Positions 1-10,784 of a DNA stretch of 64,000 nucleotides are shown piece after piece; positions within the stretch are counted from its first letter, which is position 1; every line of letters starts with the position of its first letter. A program made the translations under genes and the position numbers. The DNA comes from Reticulascus tulasneorum (lineage: Eukaryota; Ascomycota; Sordariomycetes; Glomerellales; Reticulascaceae). The notes beneath the pieces were generated by a model that was not told where the DNA came from, ran no database searches, and saw only the letters and a list, made by a program, of their open reading frames with translations. The DNA lies in assembly GCA_001557505.1 (NCBI GenBank), contig LSAX01000006.1, forward strand, positions 1,736,001 through 1,800,000, in the 5' to 3' direction.

Positions 1-1069
1 GCACAGGATTGTACCACGAGCTCGAACACAGCTAACCGCACCCCCCCTCCTGAAGTGCCCATCGTCCAAGGCGGCATGCAACATGTCGGCACCGCAGACC
101 TCGCTTCGGCCGTCTCCAACGCTGGCGCCCTGGGCATAATCACCGCTCTGATCTTCCCCACGGCCGAAGAGCTGCGCCTTGAGATCCGCCGATGCAAGAC
201 CCTGACCTCGCGCCCCTTTGGCGTGAACATCACTCTCCTGCCATCGATGGTACCTCCAGACTACCCAGCATACGCAAAGGTTGTCATAGAAGAGGGCGTC
301 AAGGTCGTCGAGACGGCGGGCAACTCGCCTGGGCCGGTCATCAAGCTTCTGAAGGAAGCGGGGATCTGTGTCCTGCACAAGTGCACCACCATCCGCCACG
401 CCATCTCCGCCGTCAAGCTCGGCGTCGACTTCCTGTCGATCGACGGCTTCGAATGCGCCGGCCACGTCGGTGAATCTGACATCACCAACTTCATCCTCCT
501 CTCCCGCGCTCGGCAGACGCTCAAGGTCCCGTTTCTCGCTTCGGGCGGCTTCGCCGACGGCCAGGGCCTCGCAGCGGCGCTATGTCTTGGCGCCTGCGGC
601 ATCAACATGGGCACGCGCTTCATGTGCACCATCGAGGCGCCCGTGCACCAGAATATCAAGGACGAGATCGTCAAGGCACAGGAGACGGACACGGCGCTGC
701 TGCTCAGGAGATGGCGGAATACCACGCGGCTGTACAAGAACAAGATCACGGCGGAGGCCCTGAGGATCGAGCAGGAGAGCCCGACGGGCAAGTTTGAGGA
801 GATTGCGCCGTTGATGAGCGGGAAGCGCGGGAAGCAAGTGTTCGTCAACGGTGATCCGGACTATGGTGTAAGTGACGCACTCTCTTGATTGCTTTTGCGC
901 TGCTATGTCGATGCTAACAAAACATCACTAGGTTTGGACGGCTGGCCAAGTCATTGGCCTGATTCATGATATCCCGTCCTGCAAGGACCTCGTTGTCAGA
1001 ATTGAGAAAGAAGCAGAAGAAACCCTCAGGGAGAGGTTATCGATCTTGACGCCCGAGTCTAAACTCTAG
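1..1069 (+). CDS. Nitronate monooxygenase (2-nitropropane dioxygenase family), 3' part
   Basis: FMN-dependent oxidase that converts alkyl nitronates to carbonyl compounds and nitrite. The gene is cut by the window start. The frame is open from base 1 but is convincing only from about base 55 (VPIVQGGM, the family's N-terminal motif). A splice acceptor at 30-31 or 53-54 is plausible, so the true 5' exon boundary is uncertain. Exons: up to 867, then 932-1069; the intron has GTAAGT and a GCTAAC branch site. Visible motifs are the FMN-loop region, GFECAGHVGE with the catalytic His, and the phosphate-binding segment ASGGFADG followed by GINMGTRF. The C-terminus reads through to ...LTPESKL. It is convergent with PAB1 downstream. 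Family assignment is firm; the physiological substrate is unknown. Confidence 0.9.
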
Positions 1070-1743
1070 ATAGTGCATCATTCCTTTTTCGCAACAGGAG
1101 CATCGAACCTTCCAAGAGAATTTAGCATGTGATTTACTTTGAGCAAGGTGTCTGTTCGGGTCTTCACGATAGATAGTGTATTCTACGCATCAAGGGTCGG
1201 AACAGTCAAAATTTTTAGTGAAGTTTGGTTTATTAAGAAGTTCCTATCACCGTGGGCAACCTTCTCTGTGTCTGCCTGAAGAAACGAGGACCATTCGGGG
1301 TATTGGTCTTGCCGCCGCTCGCGAGCGAGGCCAGGCAAGCGTGATCTCAAACATACAACCGTGAACGCCTTCCAGGGGGCCGGATCGGAGGTAGCAAAGG
1401 CAAAAATCAGCGTGCGCGAAGAAGGCCAGCCACCTCTGTAAAATCATGAGCCTCCCCTGAAGAAAATAGCAAAGAAAGTCTATCAGTACATGCAGAGTAA
1501 CGGGCTTCCAGGCAGATTGTTTGAAAACTGCCACAAGACATAGCAGCATGTCTTGGGAATCCCTGGACGGGGGGGCGGAAGTATCAAATGTGCCGCCTAA
1601 CCTTGAATAACTTTTCCGGATCCATTGTGAATGTCGTCGAAAAGGGTGCTGGCAAAAGTCGGAAGGATGCTGGAGGATAAGGGCACATGAACATAAGAAA
1701 TACCGGGTTTGGGTTGCGAACCACCGAGGATGAGAGATCTGGC
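1070..1743. other. Convergent 3' region, no gene seen
   Basis: This 674-bp stretch separates the stop codons of the nitronate monooxygenase (plus) and PAB1 (minus). The short open frames here have no recognisable motif or splice structure. It probably carries the two 3' UTRs and polyadenylation signals. Confidence 0.6.
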
Positions 1744-4157
1744 TTAAGCCTTGGTCTCCTCTTCCTTCTTCTTCTCGCCTTCCTCACCACCTTGTGCCTT
1801 GACGTACTCATCGTAGACAGCGAGGGCCTCGTCGACCTTGGCCTTCAGTGCGCCGTCATCCTCAATGCTATGATCTGTTAGTCAAACAACTCGTGCCAGT
1901 ATGGAAACACAACTCAAACTTACAGGTTGACGAGCTCCGCATTGTCCATCTCAAGCAACATGCCAGTAATCTTGCCAGCAAGCTCTGGCTGCATCGCCGA
2001 GATCTTCGGGAAGATGAGTTCGCCGAGAATCTGCTTCTGCTGACCAGGATTGTTGCCAGCAGCGGCAAGCTGAGACTGAATCAGGCTTTGGGCGTTCAAA
2101 TCAGGCGCGGCCAAAGGAATCTGGCCAGGCAATGCGCCACGTCCGCCCTGGGGAGGGAAGTTGCCCATCTGCCCGTTTCGAGGGCCGTTGATATTCCCAC
2201 CGCGACCGCCAGCCATTCCACCTTGTGGTCTGTTGTTTGGAGGATAGCCCGGGATTCCGGGGCCGGCCATTCCTTGCAACCCGGGCATGTTTGGCAGGGG
2301 TTGCATACCCTGCATCGGGCCGCGCGCACCTTGCGGACCACCTCGGCCGCCACCCATGGTTGCCTGCTGGACTTGCTGCATCGCGGCAAGGAATTGTGGG
2401 TTGTTCGGCTGGCCGTAAGGAGCGCCTGGAGGGAATTGACCGGGAATGCCGTACATGTTGGGTGGCAACTGCTGGGGAAGACCACCACGGCCGCCTTGCT
2501 GAGGGTAGCCGCCTGGGAACTGGCCTGGCCGTCCTCCTTGGACACCCGGCATACCCATACCAGGCTGAGGGAAGGGGATGCCTCCGCGACCACCTGCTTG
2601 GGGTAGGAAACCTGGCTGTTGACCAGGAGCATAGAAGACGGGTGGCTGCATGAACTGCTGAGGCATGCCAGCCGCCGCCGCAGCCTGTTGCATTCTAAGC
2701 TGGTTGCGCGCCTGGATGCTGGCCTCAAGTTGGCTCTTGCGAACGTCCTTGCGCTGCGCAAGAGCGACATACAGTGGCTTGCCACTGTACATGCGTTGGT
2801 TCATCTCGGCAACGGCCTTGGTTGCATCGTCTGGGTTGCTAAAGCAGACGAAGCCGAACCCCTTGCTCTTACCAAGTTTCTTACCGGTCTTGTCAGACTT
2901 CTTGTCACCGGCCTCCTCCTCTTCCTCTTCAGGTGCTTCCGGGATTTCATCATCGTCCTTGTTCTCCTTGTCCTTGCCTTCCTTATCATCGTCACCCGAC
3001 TCCTCGAGACTGTCTCGCATGACCTTGGCCGAGGTGATCGGACCGTACTCGGTAAACATCTGTCGGAGCTTATCGTCATCGACATCGTCGTCCAGATTCT
3101 TGACGTATAGGTTGACACCTTGGTATTTGCTGGCCTTCTCCATTCTCGCAGCCTCATATGACTTGCGGAGTTCCTCTTCACGCTCATGTTTCTTCTGAGC
3201 TCGGCCAACATAAAGATCTTGTCCCTTGAAATCCCTGCCATTCAGCTCCTCAACCGATCGTGCGGCGCTCTCGTGGGTAGTGAAGTTGACAAAACCGAAT
3301 CCACGACTCTTTCCTTCCTGGTCACGCGCAAGCGAAGATGAAGTCACCTCACCGAAGGCCTCGAAGAGATCGCGGAATTCGTCATCGGTGGCATCAGCTT
3401 GAATGTTCTTGACGTAGATGTTGGTGAAGTTGGCCTTCATCTCCTCAAATTTGCTCTGGCGATCCTTCTTGGGAATGTGGTGGCCGACGTAAACCTTCTT
3501 CTCATTGAGCAACATGCCGTTGACATGCTTGATGGCCTGAGAAGCAGCCTCGTCAGTTTCGTAATGAACAAATCCATAACCCTTGGAGTTTCCATGCTCG
3601 TCCTGGGCAACCTTGCAGCTCAAGATGTTACCGAAAGCGGCGAAGGTGTCGTGCAAAGCCTTGTTGTCAATGGCGACATCGAGGTTCTTGATGAACACGT
3701 TGCCTTGGCCCGTCTTGCGAAGAGCAGGGTCGCGCTGAGACCACATGATGCGGCAAGGACGACCCTTGATGAGGGTGTAGTTCAGCTCCTCCAGTGCCTT
3801 CTCGCCATCAGATGTGGTGTTGTAGTTGACATAAGCGTAGCCGAGCGATCGCCGGGTGACGGCATCGCGGCAAACACGAATAGACGCAACGGAACCAATC
3901 TGCGAGAAGAGTTCGAAGAGCATGGCCTCCGTGACGGAAGGGTCGAGCTCGCCGACGTAGAGCGAAGCAGAGGCCTGGGGATGGGGGGCAGCAGAGTTTG
4001 GAGTTGGGCCGGCAGTGTCGAGGTCATCGCCCTCCTCGGAGGTTTTCACGTTGGTGTTGATGGCAGGAGCGTTCTTGCCCTCACCGCCATTGAGCGAGGT
4101 GCTGCTCAGGTCGTTGGCAAGCTGGTCGACAGCGCCGCTGGTAGTCGTGGTGGCCAT
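1744..4157 (-). CDS. pab1: Polyadenylate-binding protein PAB1
   Basis: Binds poly(A) tails in the cytoplasm and nucleus and bridges to eIF4G and the deadenylation machinery. Exons on the minus strand are 4157-1924 and 1867-1744 (785 aa); the intron near the 3' end uses GTAAGT and ATAG and joins ELVNL to [10 protein letters not shown]. Four RRMs are visible, starting near residues 65 (SLYVGELD), 153 (NVFIKNLD), 246 (NIYVKNIQ) and 350 (NLYVKNLD). RRM4 carries an acidic Lys/Glu/Asp insertion of about 45 residues before its RNP1 (KGFGFVCF). A Pro/Gly/Gln-rich linker follows, then a C-terminal MLLE domain with KITGMLLE. The last residues are Lys/Glu rich. The upstream leader has oligo(A) tracts consistent with PABP autoregulation. 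Identity is essentially certain. Confidence 0.98.
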
Positions 4158-4506
4158 TGTGACGAGATGGTCGGAGATCGAGGATACTGCGAAATGATTA
4201 CAAGGTCAGAAATGGACGTCTCAAGATCTTCCTGGTCGATGCTGATCGAACTTGGGAAGGAAGGAAAAGTGCGGTCTGGATTAGCGACGACGAACCAGGT
4301 CAATGAATCCGAGAGAAAGGTTGGTGAGATAGGGCCTCGGTAGGATGCGAGAACGGAGAATGTGGCAGACAAAGCAAGCCTGACTGTTGAAAGGACCGTA
4401 AGGTGATGTGTGATGCTTGGCTAGCACACCTGACGCGCTTTTGATTCGAGGTTGAGGGACAAGGAAGCGGAAGGTGGGAGGCGATAGGACGGGAATCGAG
4501 AGTCGG

Positions 4507-4768
4507 TTGGGATTTTTTAGTCGGAGGAGGCGTTTTTGATTTTGATGGGTGGGATTTTCAAGTTTTTTTGATGATTTATTTTCTGGGTAGAAAAGAAGTG
4601 AGCGAGAACAGAGAACAAGCACGAAACCCGTACTCCTTGTCTGGCCCTCGTTTGGGTATTGAAGAAAGGGAGGTTTGGTGATAAAGTGTTGGGTTGTCGA
4701 GAGGAGAAATAAGAGAAAGAGAAAATTCAAGAAGTGGCTTTCAACTAGGTGGTGAATTTTTTTTTTTT
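4507..4768 (-). promoter_or_regulatory. A-rich probable 5' leader of PAB1
   Basis: Read on the minus strand, this stretch upstream of the PAB1 start contains oligo(A) runs: A12 at 4768-4757, A7 at 4569-4563, A6 at 4518-4513 and A5 at 4537-4533, with further A-rich segments between. PABP mRNAs in other eukaryotes carry A-rich 5' UTR elements that bind PABP and repress their own translation. That this part is transcribed is inference. Confidence 0.45.
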
Positions 4769-6632
4769 GGGACCATCTGCAGTGCAGAGCGAGTGTGGTG
4801 GTGGCTCTTTCCTCATTACTTCCGTTCTTTCTTCCATTTTCCTTGCCCACTAATTAACTATCGCTGACGGGGTGGAGGTCGTCCAGTTACATGTGCACAC
4901 CGTTTGCCCCAAGCTTGGGGTACTTGATCTCCAGTAGACGATTGGTATTTATCCTGGGTGCAAAGTACTGTGGGCCGTTTCTCACGACAGACGTGCTAGC
5001 AGAGCGCTATTAGGTTTACTGCTGCATTTCATTAAAGGTTGCGCCTGCCAACGTCGTGGAGGTACTTTGACGACTGGTGCAGATACAAAGCGTCAAGAGC
5101 CCTCACTGTACCCCCGTTTAGGGATGATGCCCACCCTCATTTTATGAAATTTATGCGGTAGCTTTTCCGAGCTTTGTGGATGGTCCTTGAACCCTGCAAC
5201 AGACGGGTTTTCATTCCAGTCGGTTTGATTCTCAGGCACGTTGAACAAAGAGATGTCGTGTGCCAGGGCGCTCGGCTACCGACCTAACAGGCTAGGCAGA
5301 TACGTGCAAAGATGAAGACATTCAATCTCGCTGATGAGATTTCAATAATAGCTGGGGTTCCTTGCTTTTGGTTCGCGATCTCGAGATAACTTGCCGATTT
5401 GTATGTCTGCTCCAGGGCTTTGCGAGTGGACGACTCCTAGCAGCCAGCCATCGACAGTCAGACATGAAGTGTGAAGGTGAAACAGTTCGCCCAACTCCTT
5501 GCAGATATCCTCGCTTGAGGGATAGTAGACAGAAAGTAAAACCTGCAGGATAAGTGCAGCCCACCGAATCCAGCCCTGTATGTAAACAGTCGTCTGTCTA
5601 GTCGCAGAGTTGGAGGCATATCTAGTGGAAACTTCCCAAGATTTGGACTTAAGGGGCTTCACCTATATAGATATCCGTTAGTTGTCAAGCCGGACTGCCT
5701 CAGGATAATAGTCCATGGTATCTTAATAGCTGCCTGTGGGCTGTTAACCATTGGCTAATTAGGAGACAATCGCGTCCTAAGAAGACTAGGTAGTAATTAA
5801 GTATGAAGCTGGACCATATAGTTACAGCATCTTTCTTACCTTATGTTGGCGACTCTCTTCCTGCCAGAGGCACTACTAAGGGAATCGTAGAAAAAGACAG
5901 TGCCGCTTAACTTAACTGGTGATGTAGAAAAAGGTGGCACTTTTTGTTGGTAGGTTGCAGGAGACCCTGTCCCTAGAAAGTGCTTGAAAGATCATGTAAA
6001 ACTACATTTTGTACAAATATTCCAATACTTAACATCACATTCCCACAAAATTCACTACGATATTTCTGTGAATAGCTCCTTGGATATTGCCTTGTAAGCA
6101 CTGTTTTTCACGATCGGCTTGCCTACTTGCCTACCTATGTATCTGGCTTTCCACCAACCGCTTCCCTTATCGGTGCTTATCGGGTCGCCCAGACTAGTAA
6201 TCCATGGGGACATGCTCCGTGCGTCGGAACCTTCCAGTCTTTCTTGACTGAGTCCCAGTGCCTTACCTCATCCCATCCCTACCCACGCTAAAAACTAGTG
6301 GGTGGTCACTGGTATTACAGGTCCACGGTACCTCGTACAGGTGCTTGCTGCCTGTGCTTACCTAGTTACGGAGGGGTGGTTTTGACGTGATTGCTGAACA
6401 CCACACCAGTGGACGTAACTCGGAGGGTATCACATTCGCCCTCTCGGCTCGCCTGGACTTCACCAGTTCGGGAAGCTGAAGCTTCTAGAAAACCATCCCC
6501 CAAACGACCCGGGACCCGAGATCCCTCCATTCTTCTCGACGCCTTCTCCTCTCATAGACCTGCAATCACGCGGCAGGAAATGCCATACAGGTCCCATCCA
6601 CCAACAGCTCCTTATCGCGAGTTTGAGCAACC
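4769..6632. other. Intergenic region between PAB1 leader and hul5
   Basis: About 1.9 kb between two divergent genes. It is partly AT-rich (about 5670-6100) and contains TAGGTA-type motifs. No open frame has a recognisable domain or plausible splice structure. The right part is presumably the hul5 promoter and 5' UTR. Confidence 0.5.
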
Positions 6633-9600
6633 ATGTTCCCCACCTTCTCGGGCAACTCTCGACGCCCTCGAAACGTAAACCTGAGCGGCCAGAATCTCAA
6701 CCCTTTTGCATCTACCTCCTGGACTCCGGCTGCTAGTTCTGGCGCATCCAAGACTGTTTCGAATGCCCAAGCTGAGCGTCAGCAGAGGCAACAAGAACGA
6801 GACCGCCTCAGAGCCGCGGGCAACATCCAGCGGACATGGAGGGGTCACAGAGCAAGGAGGCGACTACGAGATTCTCGGCGGCAAGCTTTCGACGACATTT
6901 ACTCCCCAAACTCCGGCTTGACAACCTCCCAGAGACTCTCGAGCGCTCTTCCACTGCTCCTGGTCATTTTTAAATCGAGTCATGCAGACGACATTCATAG
7001 GCTCCTCCTCCTCGCCCGCGATTTAGACTCAACAGACCTCGGCTGTCTTGGCCCTGATCAGACGCACCCTGCTCGCCTAGTGCGGCTTGTCGAGATATTG
7101 GTGGCAGCTTTGGAAGCACTGGTACAGACAAGGTATGAGCTTCCTGCGTCGGAGAACCGATTACATGGTGGGCAGCAGGACCAAACCCAGTGGACTGACA
7201 CTCCGGCAAGCAGGGACGAGCTAGCAAGCACACAACTCTTGATTAGTCTTCTTACTCGGATAGTCTCCAAGCACCCGCGATCTCTGTCGACAGTTCTCCG
7301 GAAATACTACACAGTCCTGGCCCAGCTTTGCAGCATTCGCACCCCCCATTGGGACAGGGAGGTATCGGAATTGATCGCAAGAGCAGTTTTGATACCGCTG
7401 CAAGCTAGTACAGACAATAGGCCATCTCTTCAGGATGAATACGAAGCCTTTGCTCTATGTTTCTTAGCGAAGAGTGAACTCCACTTGCTGGAGCACAACA
7501 GTGCCCTATTCTCACAAAACCTCAACAGCGACGCACTAGCCTCGGCAATTGTTAGCTCCTATCTGACTGGGCAGGTCACCTCTACAGCTCGAGCTGATCT
7601 CTTATGGCTTCTGGCTCATTTCATAGACCTGAACTCTACCCGGAGCGCTTCGTCTCATCGATTGACCTACCTGGAGGCCTTATATGTTCAGCTTTCGAGC
7701 TTGGCCACCGAAATAAGCTTCAGGATCGGCATAAAGTCATCTGCAGACTTGCAGATATCTGGTCGCAATAATAACGTTCCTGAGGAATCGCTGACCCAGC
7801 CACTGCCCTCATATGTCGCAGCAAAGGTCACGTCATTGGTTGATAGAGAAGGGATCTCAACACTTCTGACTGAGTTGACAACGTTAGTAAAACCGTATCT
7901 TTCACTCCACTCAACTTTTCTGACAGTGCACAGGAATTTCGCTGTTGGGTCCTCAAACCAGGAGGTTGCTAGCGCGAGTCTCCTGGCTGGGTATATCCTT
8001 ACGCTTCTTCGCTGTTTTCCGAATCATGGCGATGAGATCCGCATGCGTCTCTTCTTAGGTGACATCTCTTCCAACGCAGGCTCATTGCCAACAATCAAGT
8101 TTTTATGGCAAACGATGAGCCAGACAAGAATATATCGGCAAATCTTACAAGATCCCAGCATCACCGCAGGTCTCCTGCGGAATTATCTTTCAAAGTCTCC
8201 CAGCGCAAGGGACTCTACGGTTCAAGAGCAAGAGTGGCGCTTAATACTATTGTTCCTTGAACTATACATCTTTATATTACGACTCAGCGATGATGAGGAC
8301 TTTTTCTCCGGCATTTATCCTAGAATCTTAGAGGATGATAAGCCAGCAAGTCGACTGCGGTCCTGCAGCCTCTCGATGCAGGATGTCAGGAGCCTCACCA
8401 TATTTTTGAAAAACCTTGCCTTCACACTGCACTACAGCGCTACAGATATCCTGCAGAGTCTAAGTGGCGCCGAGTCCGTCTCCATGAGCAGACTCGATGG
8501 ATATTTTGGAAACGGCGCTTCTAGTAGAATCTTCAAGGAGCCAGGCCAATCCACAACGAGTGCACAATTATCGACGGCAGATACGCGACTGGACTTGACG
8601 AGCCTGCGAGACATAGTCACGACAGCCATGCGTATGCTCTATGAGCGTGATTCCCGTCGCCCTTTCCTGCCGTCAGACCATTGGCTCATGACTTCAAAAT
8701 TTGACATGGAGGGGTTCGTTACGGCCGTTGTTGCGGAACAGGAACGGCAGCAGGAGCTCGCGGAAACGGCAGATGACGACGATGTGGACGCCGATGTTGA
8801 TGAGTTTGAGGTCGAAGAGGGCATCCTGCACACCATGGCCGGGCAGCGGCTGTCCCGCACGGCGCAGATCGAAAAAATGAGAGCCAACCAGAGGCGGGCA
8901 CAGAGAGACCGCCTACTTGCTGTCATTGGGCCGAAGTTGGAGATTTTACGGCACATGCCCTTTGTGATCCCTTTCGACACAAGAGTTCAAATTTTCCGGC
9001 AGTTTGTACACCTTGACAAGCACAAAAGGCGAGAGGGCATGGATGCGGACCAGTGGAGGATGACAATGATCAATAACCCGTTTCGTCCTCCGGGCAGAGA
9101 TGGTCCAGGGAGGCACCACGGGAAGATCAGACGAGGAGAAGTCTTCAACGATGCTTTTGAACAGTTCTATGAATTGGGCGAGGGCTTAAAGGAACCAATA
9201 CAGATTCAGTTTGTCGACCAATTCGATACAATCGAGGCAGGTATCGACGGTGGTGGAGTTACCAAAGAATTTTTAACGAGTGTCACAAGTGAGGCATTTG
9301 GGCAAGTTGATGGACTGAAGCTCTTTGTGGAGAACGACAAGGGTGTACTGTACCCTAATCCGACCGCCATTGATGAGAGACGAGAGTTGATGCGCCAACT
9401 CGGAATCAAGGAAGGTTCCTTGGAATGGCAGGAGGCTATCCAGGACCTTCTCCGCCGGTTCGAGTTTCTCGGGCGAATTGTTGGGAAATGCATGTATGAA
9501 GGTATACTTGTTGATATTGCCTTCGCCGGGTTCTTCCTGTTGAAATGGGCTTCGTGGCAGGCTGGCGAGAATAGCTATCGCGGGAATGTCAATGACCTGA

Positions 9601-10304
9601 TGGATCTGGATGAAGAGCTCTATCAGGGGATGCTGCGATTGAAGAACTACCCCGGCGACGTGGCAGATCTTACCCTCGACTTCACCATTACCGACCAAGT
9701 ATCGCTTCCTGGCGAGCCAGTCCGCACGATATCCCGAAATTTGATACCAAATGGCGAAGACACGTACGTCACGAACGACAACCGCCTCCTGTACATTAAC
9801 TACGTCGCTCGCCACCGCCTCGTCGCCCAACCAGCTCAGCAAACAGCCGCATTCCTCCGTGGCCTCCGTGCCATCATCGCACCATCGTGGCTCTCCATGT
9901 TCAACCAGAACGAGCTCCAGCGCCTCGTGGGCGGCGACTCGTCGGAGATTGACGTGGAAGACCTGCGCTCGAACACCGTCTACAGTGGCATCTACCAGAT
10001 TGGTGACGATGGTCGCGAGCACCCAACCGTGGCCTTGTTCTGGAAAGTCATGGCCACGTTCAGTGATCATGAACGGAGAGACGTGCTGAAGTACGTGACC
10101 AGCACGCCGAGAGCGCCGTTGCTGGGCTTCTCGCAACTGAGTCCGAGGTTCAGCATTCGCGATGCGGGGCATGATCAGGAGAGGCTGCCGAGTACAAGCA
10201 CGTGTGTGAATCTGCTCAAGTTGCCAGAGTACACAGATGAGGAGACGTTAAGGCAGAAGTTACTGTATGCTGTCACGTCAGGGGCTGGCTTTGATCTCAG
10301 CTGA
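6633..10304 (+). CDS. hul5: HECT-type E3 ubiquitin ligase Hul5 (UBE3B/UBE3C type)
   Basis: Proteasome-associated ligase family that extends ubiquitin chains on stalled or misfolded substrates. It is a single uninterrupted frame of 1,223 aa, close to the family's usual size. The N-terminus (FSGNSRRPRNVNLSG) is typical of UBE3C/Hul5, and an IQ-like calmodulin-binding motif (IQRTWRGHRARRRL) sits at about 65-78. The middle is a long alpha-helical region without clear motifs, followed by an acidic stretch around residues 710-730. The HECT domain occupies about 860-1223. The catalytic cysteine is Cys1191 in STSTCVNLLKLP, followed by the conserved C-terminal tail. The start is the first ATG in frame with the family N-terminus. 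Identity is firm. Confidence 0.96.
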   Translation: MFPTFSGNSRRPRNVNLSGQNLNPFASTSWTPAASSGASKTVSNAQAERQQRQQERDRLRAAGNIQRTWRGHRARRRLRDSRRQAFDDIYSPNSGLTTSQRLSSALPLLLVIFKSSHADDIHRLLLLARDLDSTDLGCLGPDQTHPARLVRLVEILVAALEALVQTRYELPASENRLHGGQQDQTQWTDTPASRDELASTQLLISLLTRIVSKHPRSLSTVLRKYYTVLAQLCSIRTPHWDREVSELIARAVLIPLQASTDNRPSLQDEYEAFALCFLAKSELHLLEHNSALFSQNLNSDALASAIVSSYLTGQVTSTARADLLWLLAHFIDLNSTRSASSHRLTYLEALYVQLSSLATEISFRIGIKSSADLQISGRNNNVPEESLTQPLPSYVAAKVTSLVDREGISTLLTELTTLVKPYLSLHSTFLTVHRNFAVGSSNQEVASASLLAGYILTLLRCFPNHGDEIRMRLFLGDISSNAGSLPTIKFLWQTMSQTRIYRQILQDPSITAGLLRNYLSKSPSARDSTVQEQEWRLILLFLELYIFILRLSDDEDFFSGIYPRILEDDKPASRLRSCSLSMQDVRSLTIFLKNLAFTLHYSATDILQSLSGAESVSMSRLDGYFGNGASSRIFKEPGQSTTSAQLSTADTRLDLTSLRDIVTTAMRMLYERDSRRPFLPSDHWLMTSKFDMEGFVTAVVAEQERQQELAETADDDDVDADVDEFEVEEGILHTMAGQRLSRTAQIEKMRANQRRAQRDRLLAVIGPKLEILRHMPFVIPFDTRVQIFRQFVHLDKHKRREGMDADQWRMTMINNPFRPPGRDGPGRHHGKIRRGEVFNDAFEQFYELGEGLKEPIQIQFVDQFDTIEAGIDGGGVTKEFLTSVTSEAFGQVDGLKLFVENDKGVLYPNPTAIDERRELMRQLGIKEGSLEWQEAIQDLLRRFEFLGRIVGKCMYEGILVDIAFAGFFLLKWASWQAGENSYRGNVNDLMDLDEELYQGMLRLKNYPGDVADLTLDFTITDQVSLPGEPVRTISRNLIPNGEDTYVTNDNRLLYINYVARHRLVAQPAQQTAAFLRGLRAIIAPSWLSMFNQNELQRLVGGDSSEIDVEDLRSNTVYSGIYQIGDDGREHPTVALFWKVMATFSDHERRDVLKYVTSTPRAPLLGFSQLSPRFSIRDAGHDQERLPSTSTCVNLLKLPEYTDEETLRQKLLYAVTSGAGFDLS

Positions 10305-10784
10305 GCATGTCATGAAGTAGATAAAATAGAATTATCAGTATTGGCCTTGCGAAATTGTGTGTGATCAGACATCGAGTAATTGTGTACACACGCCTTGAGC
10401 AAGTGAGCCCCAAGCAGGATTTGAATTCCGTAAAGGCATGCATGTAAGCCTCACACAGGCGGCTTCATACAACTATATCCCATAATCTATCCAACTGGGC
10501 AGTTGCGATTCCATCTTGAACCAAATGGACTGTGCTGGTTGGCCCTCATTTCAGTTCCAGCACGCCATTATTCAGCTATCCATCATACTATCCAGCACGC
10601 GCCTCTATTTTGGAAGGCCAACGACCTTCGGCGCCCTCGAAGAGGAACTATTACACAAATCCACGGGCTGAGACTGCTCTGGTAGTCACGCCGGCGCTGG
10701 CTCTCTGGCCAAGGTCATTTCATATTTGACCATGCGCTGCCCCTCTCGTTCTTCACAATGCACAAGCTCGCCGTTCCGTAAATC
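10305..10784. other. Convergent 3' region, no gene seen
   Basis: 480 bp between the stops of hul5 and the GH125 gene. No coding signal was found. A short TTGAATTCC stretch near 10428 resembles a tRNA B box, but its arms do not pair. Confidence 0.55.

Noticed and set aside
4281..4850. 189-codon minus-strand frame upstream of PAB1
   Set aside because: It starts at GTG, lies in the probable A-rich PAB1 leader, and its composition reflects oligo(A) and pyrimidine tracts rather than a protein.
10420..10440. B-box-like TTGAATTCC suggesting a tRNA
   Set aside because: The flanking arms do not pair and no anticodon or D arm is visible.
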